Positions 34,580 to 43,127 of a stretch of 64,000 nt of DNA are shown piece after piece; position 1 is the first letter of the stretch; the number at the start of each line of letters is the position of its first letter. The position numbers were made by a program, and so were the translations under genes. Below the pieces are notes generated by a model. It did not search any database. It had not been told where the DNA came from and saw only the letters and a list, made by a program, of their open reading frames with translations. This DNA comes from Rhodobacteraceae bacterium UBA6213 (GTDB lineage: Bacteria > Pseudomonadota > Alphaproteobacteria > Rhodobacterales > Rhodobacteraceae), in contig DISJ01000009.1 in assembly GCA_002421605.1 (NCBI GenBank), positions 249,130 to 313,129 on the forward strand. Direction: 5' to 3'.

Positions 34580-34788
34580 GTGGATTTTGCTCTGATCAAG
34601 ACTTTTGTGGAGGTCGCAGCCTCTGGGTCTTTCGTTTCTGTCTCAGAGCGGTTGTTTGTGACCCAGTCGGCGGTCAACCTGCGCATTCAACGGCTTGAAG
34701 ATCAACTGGGGCGGCCTTTGTTTACCCGTTAGAAATCCGGGGCGAACTGACCTCGGCGGGGCGCGAGTTTGAAAGCTTTGCGCGGGGG
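34580..34788 (+). pseudogene. Decayed LysR-family regulator gene (N-terminal fragment)
   Basis: From GTG 34580 the frame reads a clear LysR DNA-binding domain (FALIKTFVEVAASGSFVSVS, then RLFVTQSAVNLRIQRLEDQL and PLFTR), stopping at TAG 34730-34732 after 50 codons. The homology continues for about 18 residues in the next frame (ELTSAGREFESFARG, about 34744-34788) after an apparent one-base deletion, and then ends. So there is a nonsense change, a frameshift and loss of the effector domain. It lies next to a tRNA, a common insertion site. Confidence 0.78.
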
Positions 34789-34836
34789 AAACCTGCCTCT
34801 GTTTTCTGCTCGCGGTTCCCTTGCTTCGGGTCAATT

Positions 34837-35391
34837 TTACCGTGCGCGAACACGCCGCCAAAAACCAGACAGGCGGCGCAAGACCGGGCCGCGCCAAGGG
34901 CTGGCGGGGCGCAGGAAGCGTTCACAGAAAATACCCCAGATCGCGCCCGCCAGAACCTGCCAAATATTATGCGCCTTGGCCTCGATCCGCGACGCGCCTG
35001 TAAAGGCTGCCGCCAGAATGACCGCGGTTTTTGCGACCGGGTGGCCGGTGATGCAGCTCTGCACCAAGGCGCTGGCGCCAAAGGCTGCAGTGGCGGTATG
35101 GCCCGAGGGAAAGCCCTGCAAGCTGCCGCTGGGGCGCAGGTTGATCGGCGCATCGCCGAGCGCGCGCTTGGTGCCGTGCAGCCCAGTGAACATGATGACG
35201 TAGCGCACAAGGTATTCGCCGACATCGCCGTTGAGCACCGAGCAGCCTATCGCCAGTGCCGGCAGCGCAATCTGAAGGTTGTCACCGTACCGCTCGACAT
35301 CGCGCGGCGTGAGCGCGATCACCAGCGCCAGCACCGCAAGGATTATAGCAACGCGGGCGCGCATCGAAAGGCGGCGGGCGGCGGCAAGCAT
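34837..35391 (-). CDS. PAP2-family membrane phosphatase
   Basis: The 184-residue membrane protein has the PAP2 motifs FPSGHTATAAFGAS (catalytic PSGH) and SRIEAKAHNIWQVLAG (SR...H). The Asp that often follows the last His by four residues is Gln, and the first motif has wider spacing (K-x10-RP), so it is a divergent subgroup. Likely substrates are lipid phosphates such as undecaprenyl pyrophosphate or phosphatidic acid; unproven. The start at 35391 puts a transmembrane helix (VAIILAVLALVIAL) near the N-terminus; a longer frame from 35583 is not hydrophobic. Confidence 0.78.
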   Translation of the reverse strand: MLAAARRLSMRARVAIILAVLALVIALTPRDVERYGDNLQIALPALAIGCSVLNGDVGEYLVRYVIMFTGLHGTKRALGDAPINLRPSGSLQGFPSGHTATAAFGASALVQSCITGHPVAKTAVILAAAFTGASRIEAKAHNIWQVLAGAIWGIFCERFLRPASPWRGPVLRRLSGFWRRVRAR

Positions 35392-35569
35392 GGGTGCACT
35401 CCGGTAGCGGGTCCAGAACCGTTGTCTAACCGCCGCGCCTGCTGCGGTAAACTCCCAATGCCTGCGGGGCGTGCGCCGCGCTTGGGCGCAGGTGTGCCGA
35501 GTCAAAAGTATCGCCCCGCCCGCGCTGCTGCCCTTGCGGCGCCTTTGTGCGATACATACTCTCGGCGCC

Positions 35570-36271
35570 ATGACGATGGGCATTCTGCATGGTTGGGGGG
35601 AATTACTGGCAGCTTTTGCCGCCTTTTTCCTGTCGCACGCGCTGCCATCGCGCCCGGCGCTGAAGGCGCGCGTGGTGGCGGTGCTGGGGCGGGCGGGCTA
35701 TGGGGTGGCGTTTTCGCTGCTATCAACCGGGCTGCTTTACTGGCTGATCGTCGCCACCGGACGCGCGCCCTATGTCGAGCTTTGGCCGCCTGCGCTATGG
35801 CAGCGCTGGACAGTGAACATCATCATGCCGATGGTGGTTCTGCTGGGCACCTTTGGCGTGGCTGCGCCAAATCCGTTCGCGTTTGAGGGCAAGGCTGCGG
35901 GGTTTGACCCGACGCGCCCCGGCATCGCGGGGGTTACGCGACAGCCGCTTTTTTGGGCGATGCTGTTGTGGTCGCTGGCGCATCTGTTGGCCAATGGCGA
36001 CGTTGCACACGGGCTGATGTTTGGTGCGTTCGCAGCACTTGCTGCGGCGGGGATGAAGTTGGTGGAAGCGCGCCGGGCCCGCACAATGGGGGCGGCGGAA
36101 TGGGCGCGCCTGACTGCACACACCGGGCTTTGGCCGCTCTGGGCGCTGTTCAGCGGGCGTTGGCGCCCGCACGCGCTGCCGTCTGCCAAGCGTCTGGGCT
36201 TGGCGGTGGTAATCTGGTGGTCGCTGCTGGAACTGCACCCGCTGCTGATTGGCCCCTCGCCGCTACCTTGA
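35570..36271 (+). CDS. NnrU-family membrane protein
   Basis: The 233-residue protein has about six hydrophobic helices and the NnrU signature: GELLAAFAAFFLSHALPSRP, RPGIAGVTRQPLFWAMLLWSLAHLLANGD in pieces, HTGLWPLWALFSGR. NnrU was first found with nitric-oxide/nitrite reduction genes in Rhodobacter; its biochemical role is unclear, and no denitrification genes are in this window. Start at 35570 or 35576. It overlaps the SDR gene end by 9 bp, tail to tail. Confidence 0.85.
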   Translation: MTMGILHGWGELLAAFAAFFLSHALPSRPALKARVVAVLGRAGYGVAFSLLSTGLLYWLIVATGRAPYVELWPPALWQRWTVNIIMPMVVLLGTFGVAAPNPFAFEGKAAGFDPTRPGIAGVTRQPLFWAMLLWSLAHLLANGDVAHGLMFGAFAALAAAGMKLVEARRARTMGAAEWARLTAHTGLWPLWALFSGRWRPHALPSAKRLGLAVVIWWSLLELHPLLIGPSPLP

Positions 36272-37123
36272 ACTTTCAGCTTTCAGCACGGCTGCCAACC
36301 CTTCGCGGTAAGTTGGATAGGCAAGCTGCACGCCCAGCGCGGTTTTGACCCAATCGTTTCGCACCTGCTTGCTTTCGGCGTAAAAGCTGCGGGTCATCGG
36401 ACCAAGCTCTGCCTCTGCAAAAGGCACCGAGGGTGGCGGCGGCAGACCCAGCAATTTTGCAGCAAAGGTTATGACATCTTCAGGCGGCGAAGGCAGATCG
36501 TCACACACATTGTAGATGGCGCCAGGGTCTGGTTGCGCCATTGAGGCTGCGAGCACCGTGGCAATGTCGTCTACATGAACGCGCGAAAACATCTGCCCCG
36601 GTTTGATGATTCGGCGTGCGCTGCCGTTTCGGATGGCATCGAACGGCGCGCGGCCGGGGCCATAAATACCCGCAAGGCGAAAGACATGCAGCGCAAGACC
36701 GGGGTTCATTGCAAGCGCCGACCACGCGGCCTCGGCCTTTGCGCGCGCTTGACCGCGCGCGGTGCCGGGGGTGAGGGGGGTTGTCTCGTCCACCCATGCG
36801 CCGCCGTGGTCGCCGTAAACCCCGGTGGTTGAAAGATAGCCGACCCATTCCAGATGCGACCCCGCAGCGGCAAGCGCCTCGGCCTCGGCTGCCAGAACCG
36901 GGTCACCCTCTGGTCCCGGCGCGATAGAGCTGAGCACATGAGTTACCTCTGCCAGCGCGGGTGCAAGCGAGGTGCCGGGCCACAAAACAGGCTCTATTCC
37001 AGCGAAAATCAGGGTTTCCGGGCGCCCGCGCGTGGTGCCGATGATGCGCCAGCCTTGCGGCAAAAGCTGCCGAGCCAGTGCCGCAGCCGTATACCCGTGC
37101 CCGATTGTGAGAAGTGTTTTCAT
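36263..37123 (-). CDS. NAD(P)-dependent SDR/epimerase-like protein (YeeZ-like)
   Basis: The 286-residue protein begins LLTIGHGYTAAALARQLL, a dinucleotide-binding turn of the G-x-G-x-x-x type. It has YLSTTGVYGDHGGAWVDE, where the first Ser/Thr and YG correspond to the extended-SDR region, and FRLAGIYGPGRAPFDAI. This is the atypical SDR5/YeeZ group often called NAD-dependent epimerase/dehydratase. The substrate is unknown. The start MKTLLTIGHGY at 37123 is the family N-terminus. Confidence 0.8.
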   Translation of the reverse strand: MKTLLTIGHGYTAAALARQLLPQGWRIIGTTRGRPETLIFAGIEPVLWPGTSLAPALAEVTHVLSSIAPGPEGDPVLAAEAEALAAAGSHLEWVGYLSTTGVYGDHGGAWVDETTPLTPGTARGQARAKAEAAWSALAMNPGLALHVFRLAGIYGPGRAPFDAIRNGSARRIIKPGQMFSRVHVDDIATVLAASMAQPDPGAIYNVCDDLPSPPEDVITFAAKLLGLPPPPSVPFAEAELGPMTRSFYAESKQVRNDWVKTALGVQLAYPTYREGLAAVLKAESSR

Positions 37124-37211
37124 ACACCAACTATCGGCACCTGTCGCCACGCGCGCAAGCCGCCATCACAAGGTCACTTGCAAGCCTGCGTGACCGGTGG
37201 CAGATTTCGGC

Positions 37212-39014
37212 ATGGAACATCAGACTTCATTCAAAACCTGGCCCGAGGCCGCGCCGCGCCTGATTGCCGTGGCTGCTGGGCGCGCCTTTGCCGATCTGGT
37301 CATTCGTGGCGGACAATGGGTCAACGTGCAGACACGCGAAGTGCTGCCCGGATATGACATCGCCATAGCCGAGGGCCGGTTTGCCGCTATCGCGCCTGAC
37401 CTTGGCTATTGCATCGGCCCCGAAACCGAGGTGATCGAGGCCAAGGGCCGCTTTATGCTGCCCGGTCTTTGCGATGCGCATATGCACATTGAAAGCGGCA
37501 TGTTGACCCCAGCCGAGTTTGCCGCAGCGGTTATTCCGCACGGCACCACCAGCATGTTCACCGACCCGCACGAAATTGCCAACGTGCTGGGGCTGGCCGG
37601 TGTGCGGATGATGCATGACGAAGCGCTGATGCAGCCGGTCAACATCTTCACGCAAATGCCGTCCTGCGCGCCCTCGGCACCGGGGTTGGAGACGACGGGG
37701 TTTGAGATAACGCCTGGCGACGTGGTCGAGGCGATGGCATGGCCCGGTATCATCGGCTTGGGCGAGATGATGAACTTTCCCGGTGTGGTGGCGGGCGATG
37801 CCAAGATGTTGGCGGAAATTGCCGCAACGCAAGATGCGCGCAAGACCGTTGGTGGCCACTATGCGAGCCCCGATCTTGGCCGCGCTTTTGCCGCCTATGT
37901 GGCAGGCGGCCCTGCGGATGACCACGAGGGTACCTGCGAAGTTGACGCAATCGCGCGTGTGCGCCTTGGCATGCGCTCGATGATGCGGCTTGGTTCGGCC
38001 TGGTATGACGTGCAGAGCCAGATCAGCGCGGTCACCGAAAAGGGATTGGACCCGCGCAATTTCATTTTGTGCACAGATGATTGCCATTCGGGCACGCTGG
38101 TGCATGAAGGGCACATGAACCGGGTCTATCGGCACGCGGTTGCCTGCGGCGCCGAGCCGTTGGTCGCGCTGCAGATGTGTACGATCAACACCGCCACCCA
38201 CTTCGGGCTGGAACGCGAACTGGGTAGCATCGCACCGGGGCGGCGGGCAGACCTGATCCTGTCTTCTGATCTGCGCAGCTTGCCGGTTGAGCAGGTGATC
38301 GCGCGCGGGGTGACCGTGGCAAAGGATGGTGTACTGCTGGCCAATTGCCCGCATTACGCTTGGCCGCAAAGCGCGCGCGAAACCGTGCATCTGGGCAAGG
38401 CGTTGAGCGCCGCCGATTTTGCGATTGTCGCACCCAAGGGTGCGAACACCGTGGTTGCGCGGGTCATCGGCGTGGTGGAAAACCAAGCCCCGACCAAGGC
38501 GCTGACCGCAGAGCTGGCCGTGGTCGATGGCCTTGTGCCCGCCGATACCGCCCGCGACATTGCCCAGATTGCACTGGTGGAACGGCACCGGGGTACAGGC
38601 GGTGTGACGGGTGGCTTTGTTTCGGGTTTTGGCTACAGCGGCCGCATGGCAATGGCCTCGACCGTAGCGCATGACAGCCACCACATGATCGTGGTGGGCA
38701 CCGACCGTGAAATGATGGCGGCTGCCGCGAACCGGCTGGGCGCGCTGGGCGGCGGCATCACGGTCTGGAAAGACGGTGCAGAGCTCGCCCATGTCGCGCT
38801 GCCAATCGCGGGCCTGATGTCAGATGCCCCCGCCGCCGATGTTGCCGCCGCCGCCTTTCGCATGGTTGCCGCGATGGGCGAATGCGGTTGCACGCTCAAC
38901 AATGCCTATATGCAGCACAGCCTGCTTGCGCTGGTCGTGATCCCGGAACTTCGGATCTCGGATCTTGGCCTTGTGGATGTGACCCGCTTTCAATTGACGG
39001 ATTTGTTTACATGA
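37212..39014 (+). CDS. ade: Adenine deaminase
   Basis: The 600-residue protein (605 with the GTG 37197 start) has the amidohydrolase core: MLPGLCDAHMHIESGMLTP (metal-binding H-x-H), TSMFTDPHEIANVLG, ILCTDDCHSGTLVHEGHM, and the C-terminal GGVTGGFVSGFGYSG and MVAAMGECGCTLNNAYMQ of Ade. It deaminates adenine to hypoxanthine. The next gene, AMP nucleosidase, starts in its last codon (ATGA), giving a coupled route AMP to adenine to hypoxanthine. The exact start is unsure. Confidence 0.93.
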   Translation: MEHQTSFKTWPEAAPRLIAVAAGRAFADLVIRGGQWVNVQTREVLPGYDIAIAEGRFAAIAPDLGYCIGPETEVIEAKGRFMLPGLCDAHMHIESGMLTPAEFAAAVIPHGTTSMFTDPHEIANVLGLAGVRMMHDEALMQPVNIFTQMPSCAPSAPGLETTGFEITPGDVVEAMAWPGIIGLGEMMNFPGVVAGDAKMLAEIAATQDARKTVGGHYASPDLGRAFAAYVAGGPADDHEGTCEVDAIARVRLGMRSMMRLGSAWYDVQSQISAVTEKGLDPRNFILCTDDCHSGTLVHEGHMNRVYRHAVACGAEPLVALQMCTINTATHFGLERELGSIAPGRRADLILSSDLRSLPVEQVIARGVTVAKDGVLLANCPHYAWPQSARETVHLGKALSAADFAIVAPKGANTVVARVIGVVENQAPTKALTAELAVVDGLVPADTARDIAQIALVERHRGTGGVTGGFVSGFGYSGRMAMASTVAHDSHHMIVVGTDREMMAAAANRLGALGGGITVWKDGAELAHVALPIAGLMSDAPAADVAAAAFRMVAAMGECGCTLNNAYMQHSLLALVVIPELRISDLGLVDVTRFQLTDLFT

Positions 39015-40486
39015 ACGATCAACTACCCATCATCAGCCCGGCCGCCGCCGAGCCAGAGCTTTTCACCAATGCCGCAGACGCGGTTGCGCGGCTGGAGCAG
39101 CTTTATGCGCAGGCGACCGACTTTCTGCTGGAAAAGTTTGGTGAAACGCTTGCCGCGCGCCGCCCCATGGCGCGGTTTCGTGCCTTTTACCCCGAGGTGC
39201 GGATCACCTCGTCAACGCATACAAAGGCCGACAGCCGCCTTGCATGGGGCTATGTCTCGCACCCCGGCACCTATGCGGCCACCATCACGCGGCCCGATCT
39301 GTTCCGCAATTATCTGACGCAACAATTGGCGCTGATTATCCGCAATCACGGGGTTGCGGTGCAGGTGGGGCTTTCTGCCACGCCGATGCCGGTGCATTTT
39401 GCGCTATCGGCGGTGCCTTCGGTTTCAGTGCCGCAGGAAGGGGTGCTCGACTTCTCGCTTCGCGACGTGTTCGACGTGCCATCGCTGGCCAGCATGGATG
39501 ACGATATCGTCAATGGCACCGCCGGGCCAAACCCCGATGGCTCTGGCCACCTTGCGCCCTTCACCGCGCAAAGGGTCGATTACTCGCTGGCGCGGCTGTC
39601 GCATTACACAGCCACCCAGCCCGAGCATTTCCAGAACTTTGTGATGTTCACCAACTACCAGTTCTATGTGGATGAGTTCGAGGCGCTGGCGCGGCGTGCG
39701 CTGGCAGACCCCGCCAGTGGCTACACCGCCTTTGTGGGCCCCGGAAATGCCGAAATCACCACGGCTGATGCGTCCATGACGGCGCCTGCCAAGCTGCCAC
39801 AGATGCCAAGCTACCACCTCAAGCGCGCCGACGGGCAAGGGGTGACGCTGGTGAATATCGGTGTCGGCCCCTCAAACGCGAAAACGGCCACCGACCATAT
39901 CGCGGTGTTGCGCCCGCACGCTTGGCTGATGGTTGGCCACTGCGCCGGGCTGCGCAACAGCCAGAGCCTTGGCGATTTCGTGCTGGCACATGCCTACCTG
40001 CGCGAAGACCACGTGCTTGACGACGATCTGCCGATCTGGGTGCCGATCCCGGCGCTGGCCGAAATACAGATCGCGCTGCAAGAGGCCGTGGCCGAGGTGA
40101 CGCGGCTGGAAGGGTTCGATCTCAAGCGCATCATGCGCACCGGCACCGTTGCCACCATCGACAACCGCAACTGGGAGTTGCGCGATCAATCCGGCCCTGT
40201 GCAACGGCTCAGCCAAAGTCGCGCCATCGCGCTGGATATGGAAAGCGCCACGATTGCCGCCAACGGATTTCGCTTCCGGGTGCCCTATGGCACGCTTTTG
40301 TGCGTGTCTGACAAACCGCTGCATGGCGAGTTGAAATTGCCCGGCATGGCAACCGATTTCTACAAGACACAGGTTGCAAACCATTTGCAGATAGGCCTGC
40401 GGGCTATGGAAAAGCTGCGCGAAATGCCGCTGGAACGCATCCACAGCCGCAAACTGCGCAGTTTCGAGGAAACCGCGTTCCTGTGA
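39011..40486 (+). CDS. amn: AMP nucleosidase
   Basis: The 491-residue protein has an N-terminal Amn domain (about 1-180) and a C-terminal nucleoside-phosphorylase-like domain (GVTLVNIGVGPSNAKTATDHI, LRPHAWLMVGHCAGLRNSQ, ALDMESATIAANGFRFRVPYGTLLCVSD in pieces). It splits AMP into adenine and ribose 5-phosphate. It overlaps ade by 4 bp. Length and motifs match the E. coli enzyme. Confidence 0.93.
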   Translation: MNDQLPIISPAAAEPELFTNAADAVARLEQLYAQATDFLLEKFGETLAARRPMARFRAFYPEVRITSSTHTKADSRLAWGYVSHPGTYAATITRPDLFRNYLTQQLALIIRNHGVAVQVGLSATPMPVHFALSAVPSVSVPQEGVLDFSLRDVFDVPSLASMDDDIVNGTAGPNPDGSGHLAPFTAQRVDYSLARLSHYTATQPEHFQNFVMFTNYQFYVDEFEALARRALADPASGYTAFVGPGNAEITTADASMTAPAKLPQMPSYHLKRADGQGVTLVNIGVGPSNAKTATDHIAVLRPHAWLMVGHCAGLRNSQSLGDFVLAHAYLREDHVLDDDLPIWVPIPALAEIQIALQEAVAEVTRLEGFDLKRIMRTGTVATIDNRNWELRDQSGPVQRLSQSRAIALDMESATIAANGFRFRVPYGTLLCVSDKPLHGELKLPGMATDFYKTQVANHLQIGLRAMEKLREMPLERIHSRKLRSFEETAFL

Positions 40487-40520
40487 CGCGGCAAAACCGG
40501 AGCAAATGAAAGAAAATCGC

Positions 40521-40549
40521 TTGCCATGATTCGTAAAAACGTGTGTTAA
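40521..40549 (+). promoter_or_regulatory. Candidate sigma70 promoter for the HU gene
   Basis: TTGCCA (40521-40526) and TGTTAA (40544-40549) are 17 bp apart, a good match for a high-expression gene. The start would be near 40556. Confidence 0.55.
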
Positions 40550-40577
40550 AAGCCCGCAAACTGTAAAAAAGCCGAAC

Positions 40578-40594
40578 GCCCCGCATAGTGGGGC
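40578..40594 (+). promoter_or_regulatory. Hairpin in the HU mRNA leader
   Basis: GCCCC-GCATAGT-GGGGC forms a perfect 5-bp stem with a 7-nt loop, just before the AGGAG ribosome-binding site. It could stabilise the mRNA or tune translation. Confidence 0.4.
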
Positions 40595-40613
40595 ACAGCG
40601 AGGAGACAGACCA

Positions 40614-40901
40614 ATGTCGAAGTCGATGACCAAAGCCCAGTTCGTGGCTGCCGTAGCCACCGCGATGGGGACGGACAAGAAAACCGCCGCAGGTGCGCTG
40701 GACGCAATTGCCGCCGTTGTCACCGCAGAAATCGCCGCTGGTGGCGCTGTGACGCTGCCCGGTGTTGGCAAGGTTTCCTGCCGCGCCCGCCCGGAACGCC
40801 AAGTGCGCAATCCGGCCACCGGCGAAACGATCACCAAGGCCGCTGATAAGCAGGTCAAGGTCGCCATTGCCAAAGCGCTGAAAGACAGCGTCAACGGCTG
40901 A
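40614..40901 (+). CDS. HU-family nucleoid protein
   Basis: The 95-residue protein is a full HU/IHF-type dimer subunit: MTKAQFVAAVATAMGTDKKTA, then GAVTLPGVGKVSCRARPER and the DNA-arm RNPATGETITKAADKQVK, which contains the usual R-N-P-x-T-G. It bends and compacts DNA. AGGAGACAGACCA precedes the ATG. A good promoter and a terminator frame it as a single-gene unit. Confidence 0.93.
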   Translation: MSKSMTKAQFVAAVATAMGTDKKTAAGALDAIAAVVTAEIAAGGAVTLPGVGKVSCRARPERQVRNPATGETITKAADKQVKVAIAKALKDSVNG

Positions 40902-40904
40902 TAC

Positions 40905-40966
40905 GCTCGCCCCTTGCGGGGCTGAGCAAAAACGATAGGGTCGCCCCGGTCTGACCGTGGGCGGCC
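40905..40966 (+). terminator. Terminator region of the HU gene
   Basis: A first hairpin GCTCGCCCC-TTGC-GGGGC-T-GAGC (40905-40927) is followed by a second, imperfect one with stem CGCCC/GGGCG (40932-40953) and then CCTTTTCATTTT. The second has the layout of an intrinsic terminator. Confidence 0.65.
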
Positions 40967-40982
40967 TTTTCATTTTGGGGCG

Positions 40983-41852
40983 ATGATGGACTTTCGCGCA
41001 ATTCTCGCAGGGCTTGCTTTTGCCATCATGTGGTCCTCGGCGTTCACCTCGGCGCGGATGATCGTGGCCGAGGCGCCACCGCTGACCGCGCTGACGGCGC
41101 GGTTTCTGATTTCGGGCATGATTGGCGTGGGCATCGCGCTGGCACTGGGGCAGAGTTTTCGGCTAAACCGCGCGCAGTGGCGCGCCACCATCGTCTTCGG
41201 CGTCAGCCAGAACGCGCTCTACCTCGGGTTGAACTTCGTGGCGATGCAATGGGTGCAGGCCAGCCTAGCGGCCATTATCGCCTCGGCCATGCCGTTGCTT
41301 GTGGCACTGCTGGGCTGGTTGTTCATGGGCCAAAGGCTGCGCCCCTTGGGCGTGTTTGGTATGCTGGCAGGGGTTTCGGGCGTGGTGCTGATTATGGGCG
41401 CGCGTCTTTCGGGTGGGGTTGACCCGCTGGGGGTGGCGATGTGCCTTGTTGCGGCGCTTGCGCTTGCCGCCGCGACGCTATCGGTCAAGGGTGCCTCGTC
41501 TGGCGGGAATGTCATGATGATCGTGGGGCTGCAGATGTTCATAGGCGCCGCGATCCTGTCTGTGCCCGCGCTGCTGTTTGAAGATTTCACCGTGCATTGG
41601 TCGCCCAGACTGATCGGCGCGTTTTCCTATACCGTGTTAGTGCCGGGGGTGTTGGCAACATGGGTCTGGTTTTGGCTTGTGGCGCGGATCGGGGCGGTCA
41701 AGGCTTCAACCTTCCACTTTCTCAATCCGTTCTTTGGCGTGGCCGTGGCGGCGGTGTTGCTGAGTGAACGCGTCGGCCCGCTGGATGTGCTGGGCGTGGT
41801 GGTCATTGCAGCGGGAATCCTTGCTGTGCAGATTTCGCGCGCGGCTTTGTAA
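40983..41852 (+). CDS. DMT-superfamily (EamA) transporter
   Basis: The 289-residue protein has ten predicted transmembrane helices in two EamA halves (ending FMGQRLRPLGVFGMLAGVSGV and LSERVGPLDVLGVVVIAAGI). Such proteins usually export metabolites or amino acids; the substrate cannot be told from sequence. Start at ATG 40983 or 40986. It is not obviously linked to its neighbours. Confidence 0.85.
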   Translation: MMDFRAILAGLAFAIMWSSAFTSARMIVAEAPPLTALTARFLISGMIGVGIALALGQSFRLNRAQWRATIVFGVSQNALYLGLNFVAMQWVQASLAAIIASAMPLLVALLGWLFMGQRLRPLGVFGMLAGVSGVVLIMGARLSGGVDPLGVAMCLVAALALAAATLSVKGASSGGNVMMIVGLQMFIGAAILSVPALLFEDFTVHWSPRLIGAFSYTVLVPGVLATWVWFWLVARIGAVKASTFHFLNPFFGVAVAAVLLSERVGPLDVLGVVVIAAGILAVQISRAAL

Positions 41853-41934
41853 CGGCGCGCTGGCGCGATTGTCATTTGCTCGAAGGTGCGCTGGCGTGAA
41901 TACGGTGGGCCTGACCAAATGACGGGATCGCCGT

Positions 41935-42648
41935 GTGGAACTTTTGTTTGCCTATGCTGCCGGGCTGTTGACGCTGATCAACCCTTGCGTGCTGCCGGTG
42001 CTGCCGATCGTGTTGGCAACGTCGCTGGGGCGGCATCCGCTTGGGCCGGTGGCGCTGGCGGTGGGGATGGGCGTTTCGTTCACCGCCTTCGGGATTGGCG
42101 TCACCGCCTTTGGGCAGGCGCTTGGGCTTGGGCCGGAAACGCTGGCACGGGCGGGCGCGGTGGCGATGCTGGCGTTTGGGTTGGTGCTGCTGATGCCGCG
42201 CCTAACCTCGGGGTTTCAGACCGCGACGGCAGGCGTGGCCAGCCGCGCCGATGCGCGTATTGATGCAACCCAGTCTTTCGGGCTGCCGGGGCAGGCGCTG
42301 GGCGGCGCACTGTTGGGGGCAGCGTGGAGCCCCTGCATCGGCCCCACGCTGGGTGGCGCGATTGCACTGGCAAGCCAGCGGCAAAGCCTTGCGATGTCTG
42401 GGGCGGTCATGGCCGCATTTTCGCTGGGCGTGGCAACGGTTTTGCTGGCGCTGGCGTATGGCGCGCGCGGCATTCTGATGCGCAACCGCGCCCGCGCTGC
42501 ACGTTTTGCCGCAGCCTCCAGGCCGGTGCTTGGTCTGGTTTTCGTCGCAGTCGCCGTGTTACTTCTATTGGGGTTTGCGCAACGGCTCGAAGGCGCTGTG
42601 CTGAACCTTATGCCCGGCTGGCTGCAAGAGCTTTCCGTTGCAATATGA
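41935..42648 (+). CDS. CcdA/DsbD-like thiol-disulfide membrane protein
   Basis: The 237-residue protein has about six transmembrane helices and the two redox cysteines in LINPCVLPVLP (about residue 18) and AAWSPCIGPTLGG (about 123). This family moves electrons from cytoplasmic thioredoxin to the periplasm. It starts at GTG 41935 and its stop lies just ahead of a Tat-signal thioredoxin, the likely periplasmic partner. Role in cytochrome c maturation or general reduction is inferred. Confidence 0.85.
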   Translation: MELLFAYAAGLLTLINPCVLPVLPIVLATSLGRHPLGPVALAVGMGVSFTAFGIGVTAFGQALGLGPETLARAGAVAMLAFGLVLLMPRLTSGFQTATAGVASRADARIDATQSFGLPGQALGGALLGAAWSPCIGPTLGGAIALASQRQSLAMSGAVMAAFSLGVATVLLALAYGARGILMRNRARAARFAAASRPVLGLVFVAVAVLLLLGFAQRLEGAVLNLMPGWLQELSVAI

Positions 42649-42662
42649 TGAAGGACAACCAT

Positions 42663-43100
42663 ATGAAACGTCGTGACTTTCTGCAACTTTCCGCCGCCGT
42701 TACGCTTGCCGCACCTTTGGCAAGCATGCCGTTCAGGGCAGAGGCCGCAACCTCGACGATGCTAACCTATACCCCCGGCTTGATCGAAGAGCGTTTGGGC
42801 AAGGGCGAGGTTGTCTTTGTTGATTACCACGCAAGCTGGTGCGGCACCTGTGCGGCCCAAGACAAGGTCATCACCGAACTGCAGGCCGAAAACCCGGACT
42901 ATCTGCAAAAAATCACCTTCATCCGCGTCGACTGGGATACCTGGCAGGCAGATGCCGTGACCACCTCACGCAATATCCCCCGCCGCTCGACGCTGCTGGT
43001 GTTGAAAGGTGACAGCGAACTTGGTCGGCTGGTGGCCGCGACCGCGAAGGACCAGATCAAGGGGCTGCTGGATGCGGCCGTGGCGGCGGCAACCAGCTAG
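42663..43100 (+). CDS. Periplasmic thioredoxin-like protein with Tat-type signal
   Basis: The 145-residue protein starts MKRRDFLQLSAAVTLAAPLA, a twin-arginine signal (RRDFLQ) with a hydrophobic stretch and a likely cleavage after AEA near 28. It then has a thioredoxin fold with ASWCGTC (about 60-66) and SRNIPRRSTLLVLKG (cis-Pro region). AAGGA lies 8 nt before ATG 42663, supporting this start over 42645. It follows the CcdA-like gene by 14 bp and probably accepts its electrons. Confidence 0.83.
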   Translation: MKRRDFLQLSAAVTLAAPLASMPFRAEAATSTMLTYTPGLIEERLGKGEVVFVDYHASWCGTCAAQDKVITELQAENPDYLQKITFIRVDWDTWQADAVTTSRNIPRRSTLLVLKGDSELGRLVAATAKDQIKGLLDAAVAAATS

Positions 43101-43127
43101 GTAACAGCGGGGCAGTGCGGGCCAACC

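Noticed and set aside
37227..38792. 521-codon open frame on the minus strand, opposite ade
   Set aside because: It lies entirely within the adenine deaminase gene, has no recognisable family or ribosome-binding site, and its His/Arg-rich composition is typical of antisense frames in GC-rich genes.
39872..40894. 340-codon frame opposite amn and HU
   Set aside because: It would span two well-supported genes, a promoter and a leader hairpin; it is a shadow frame.
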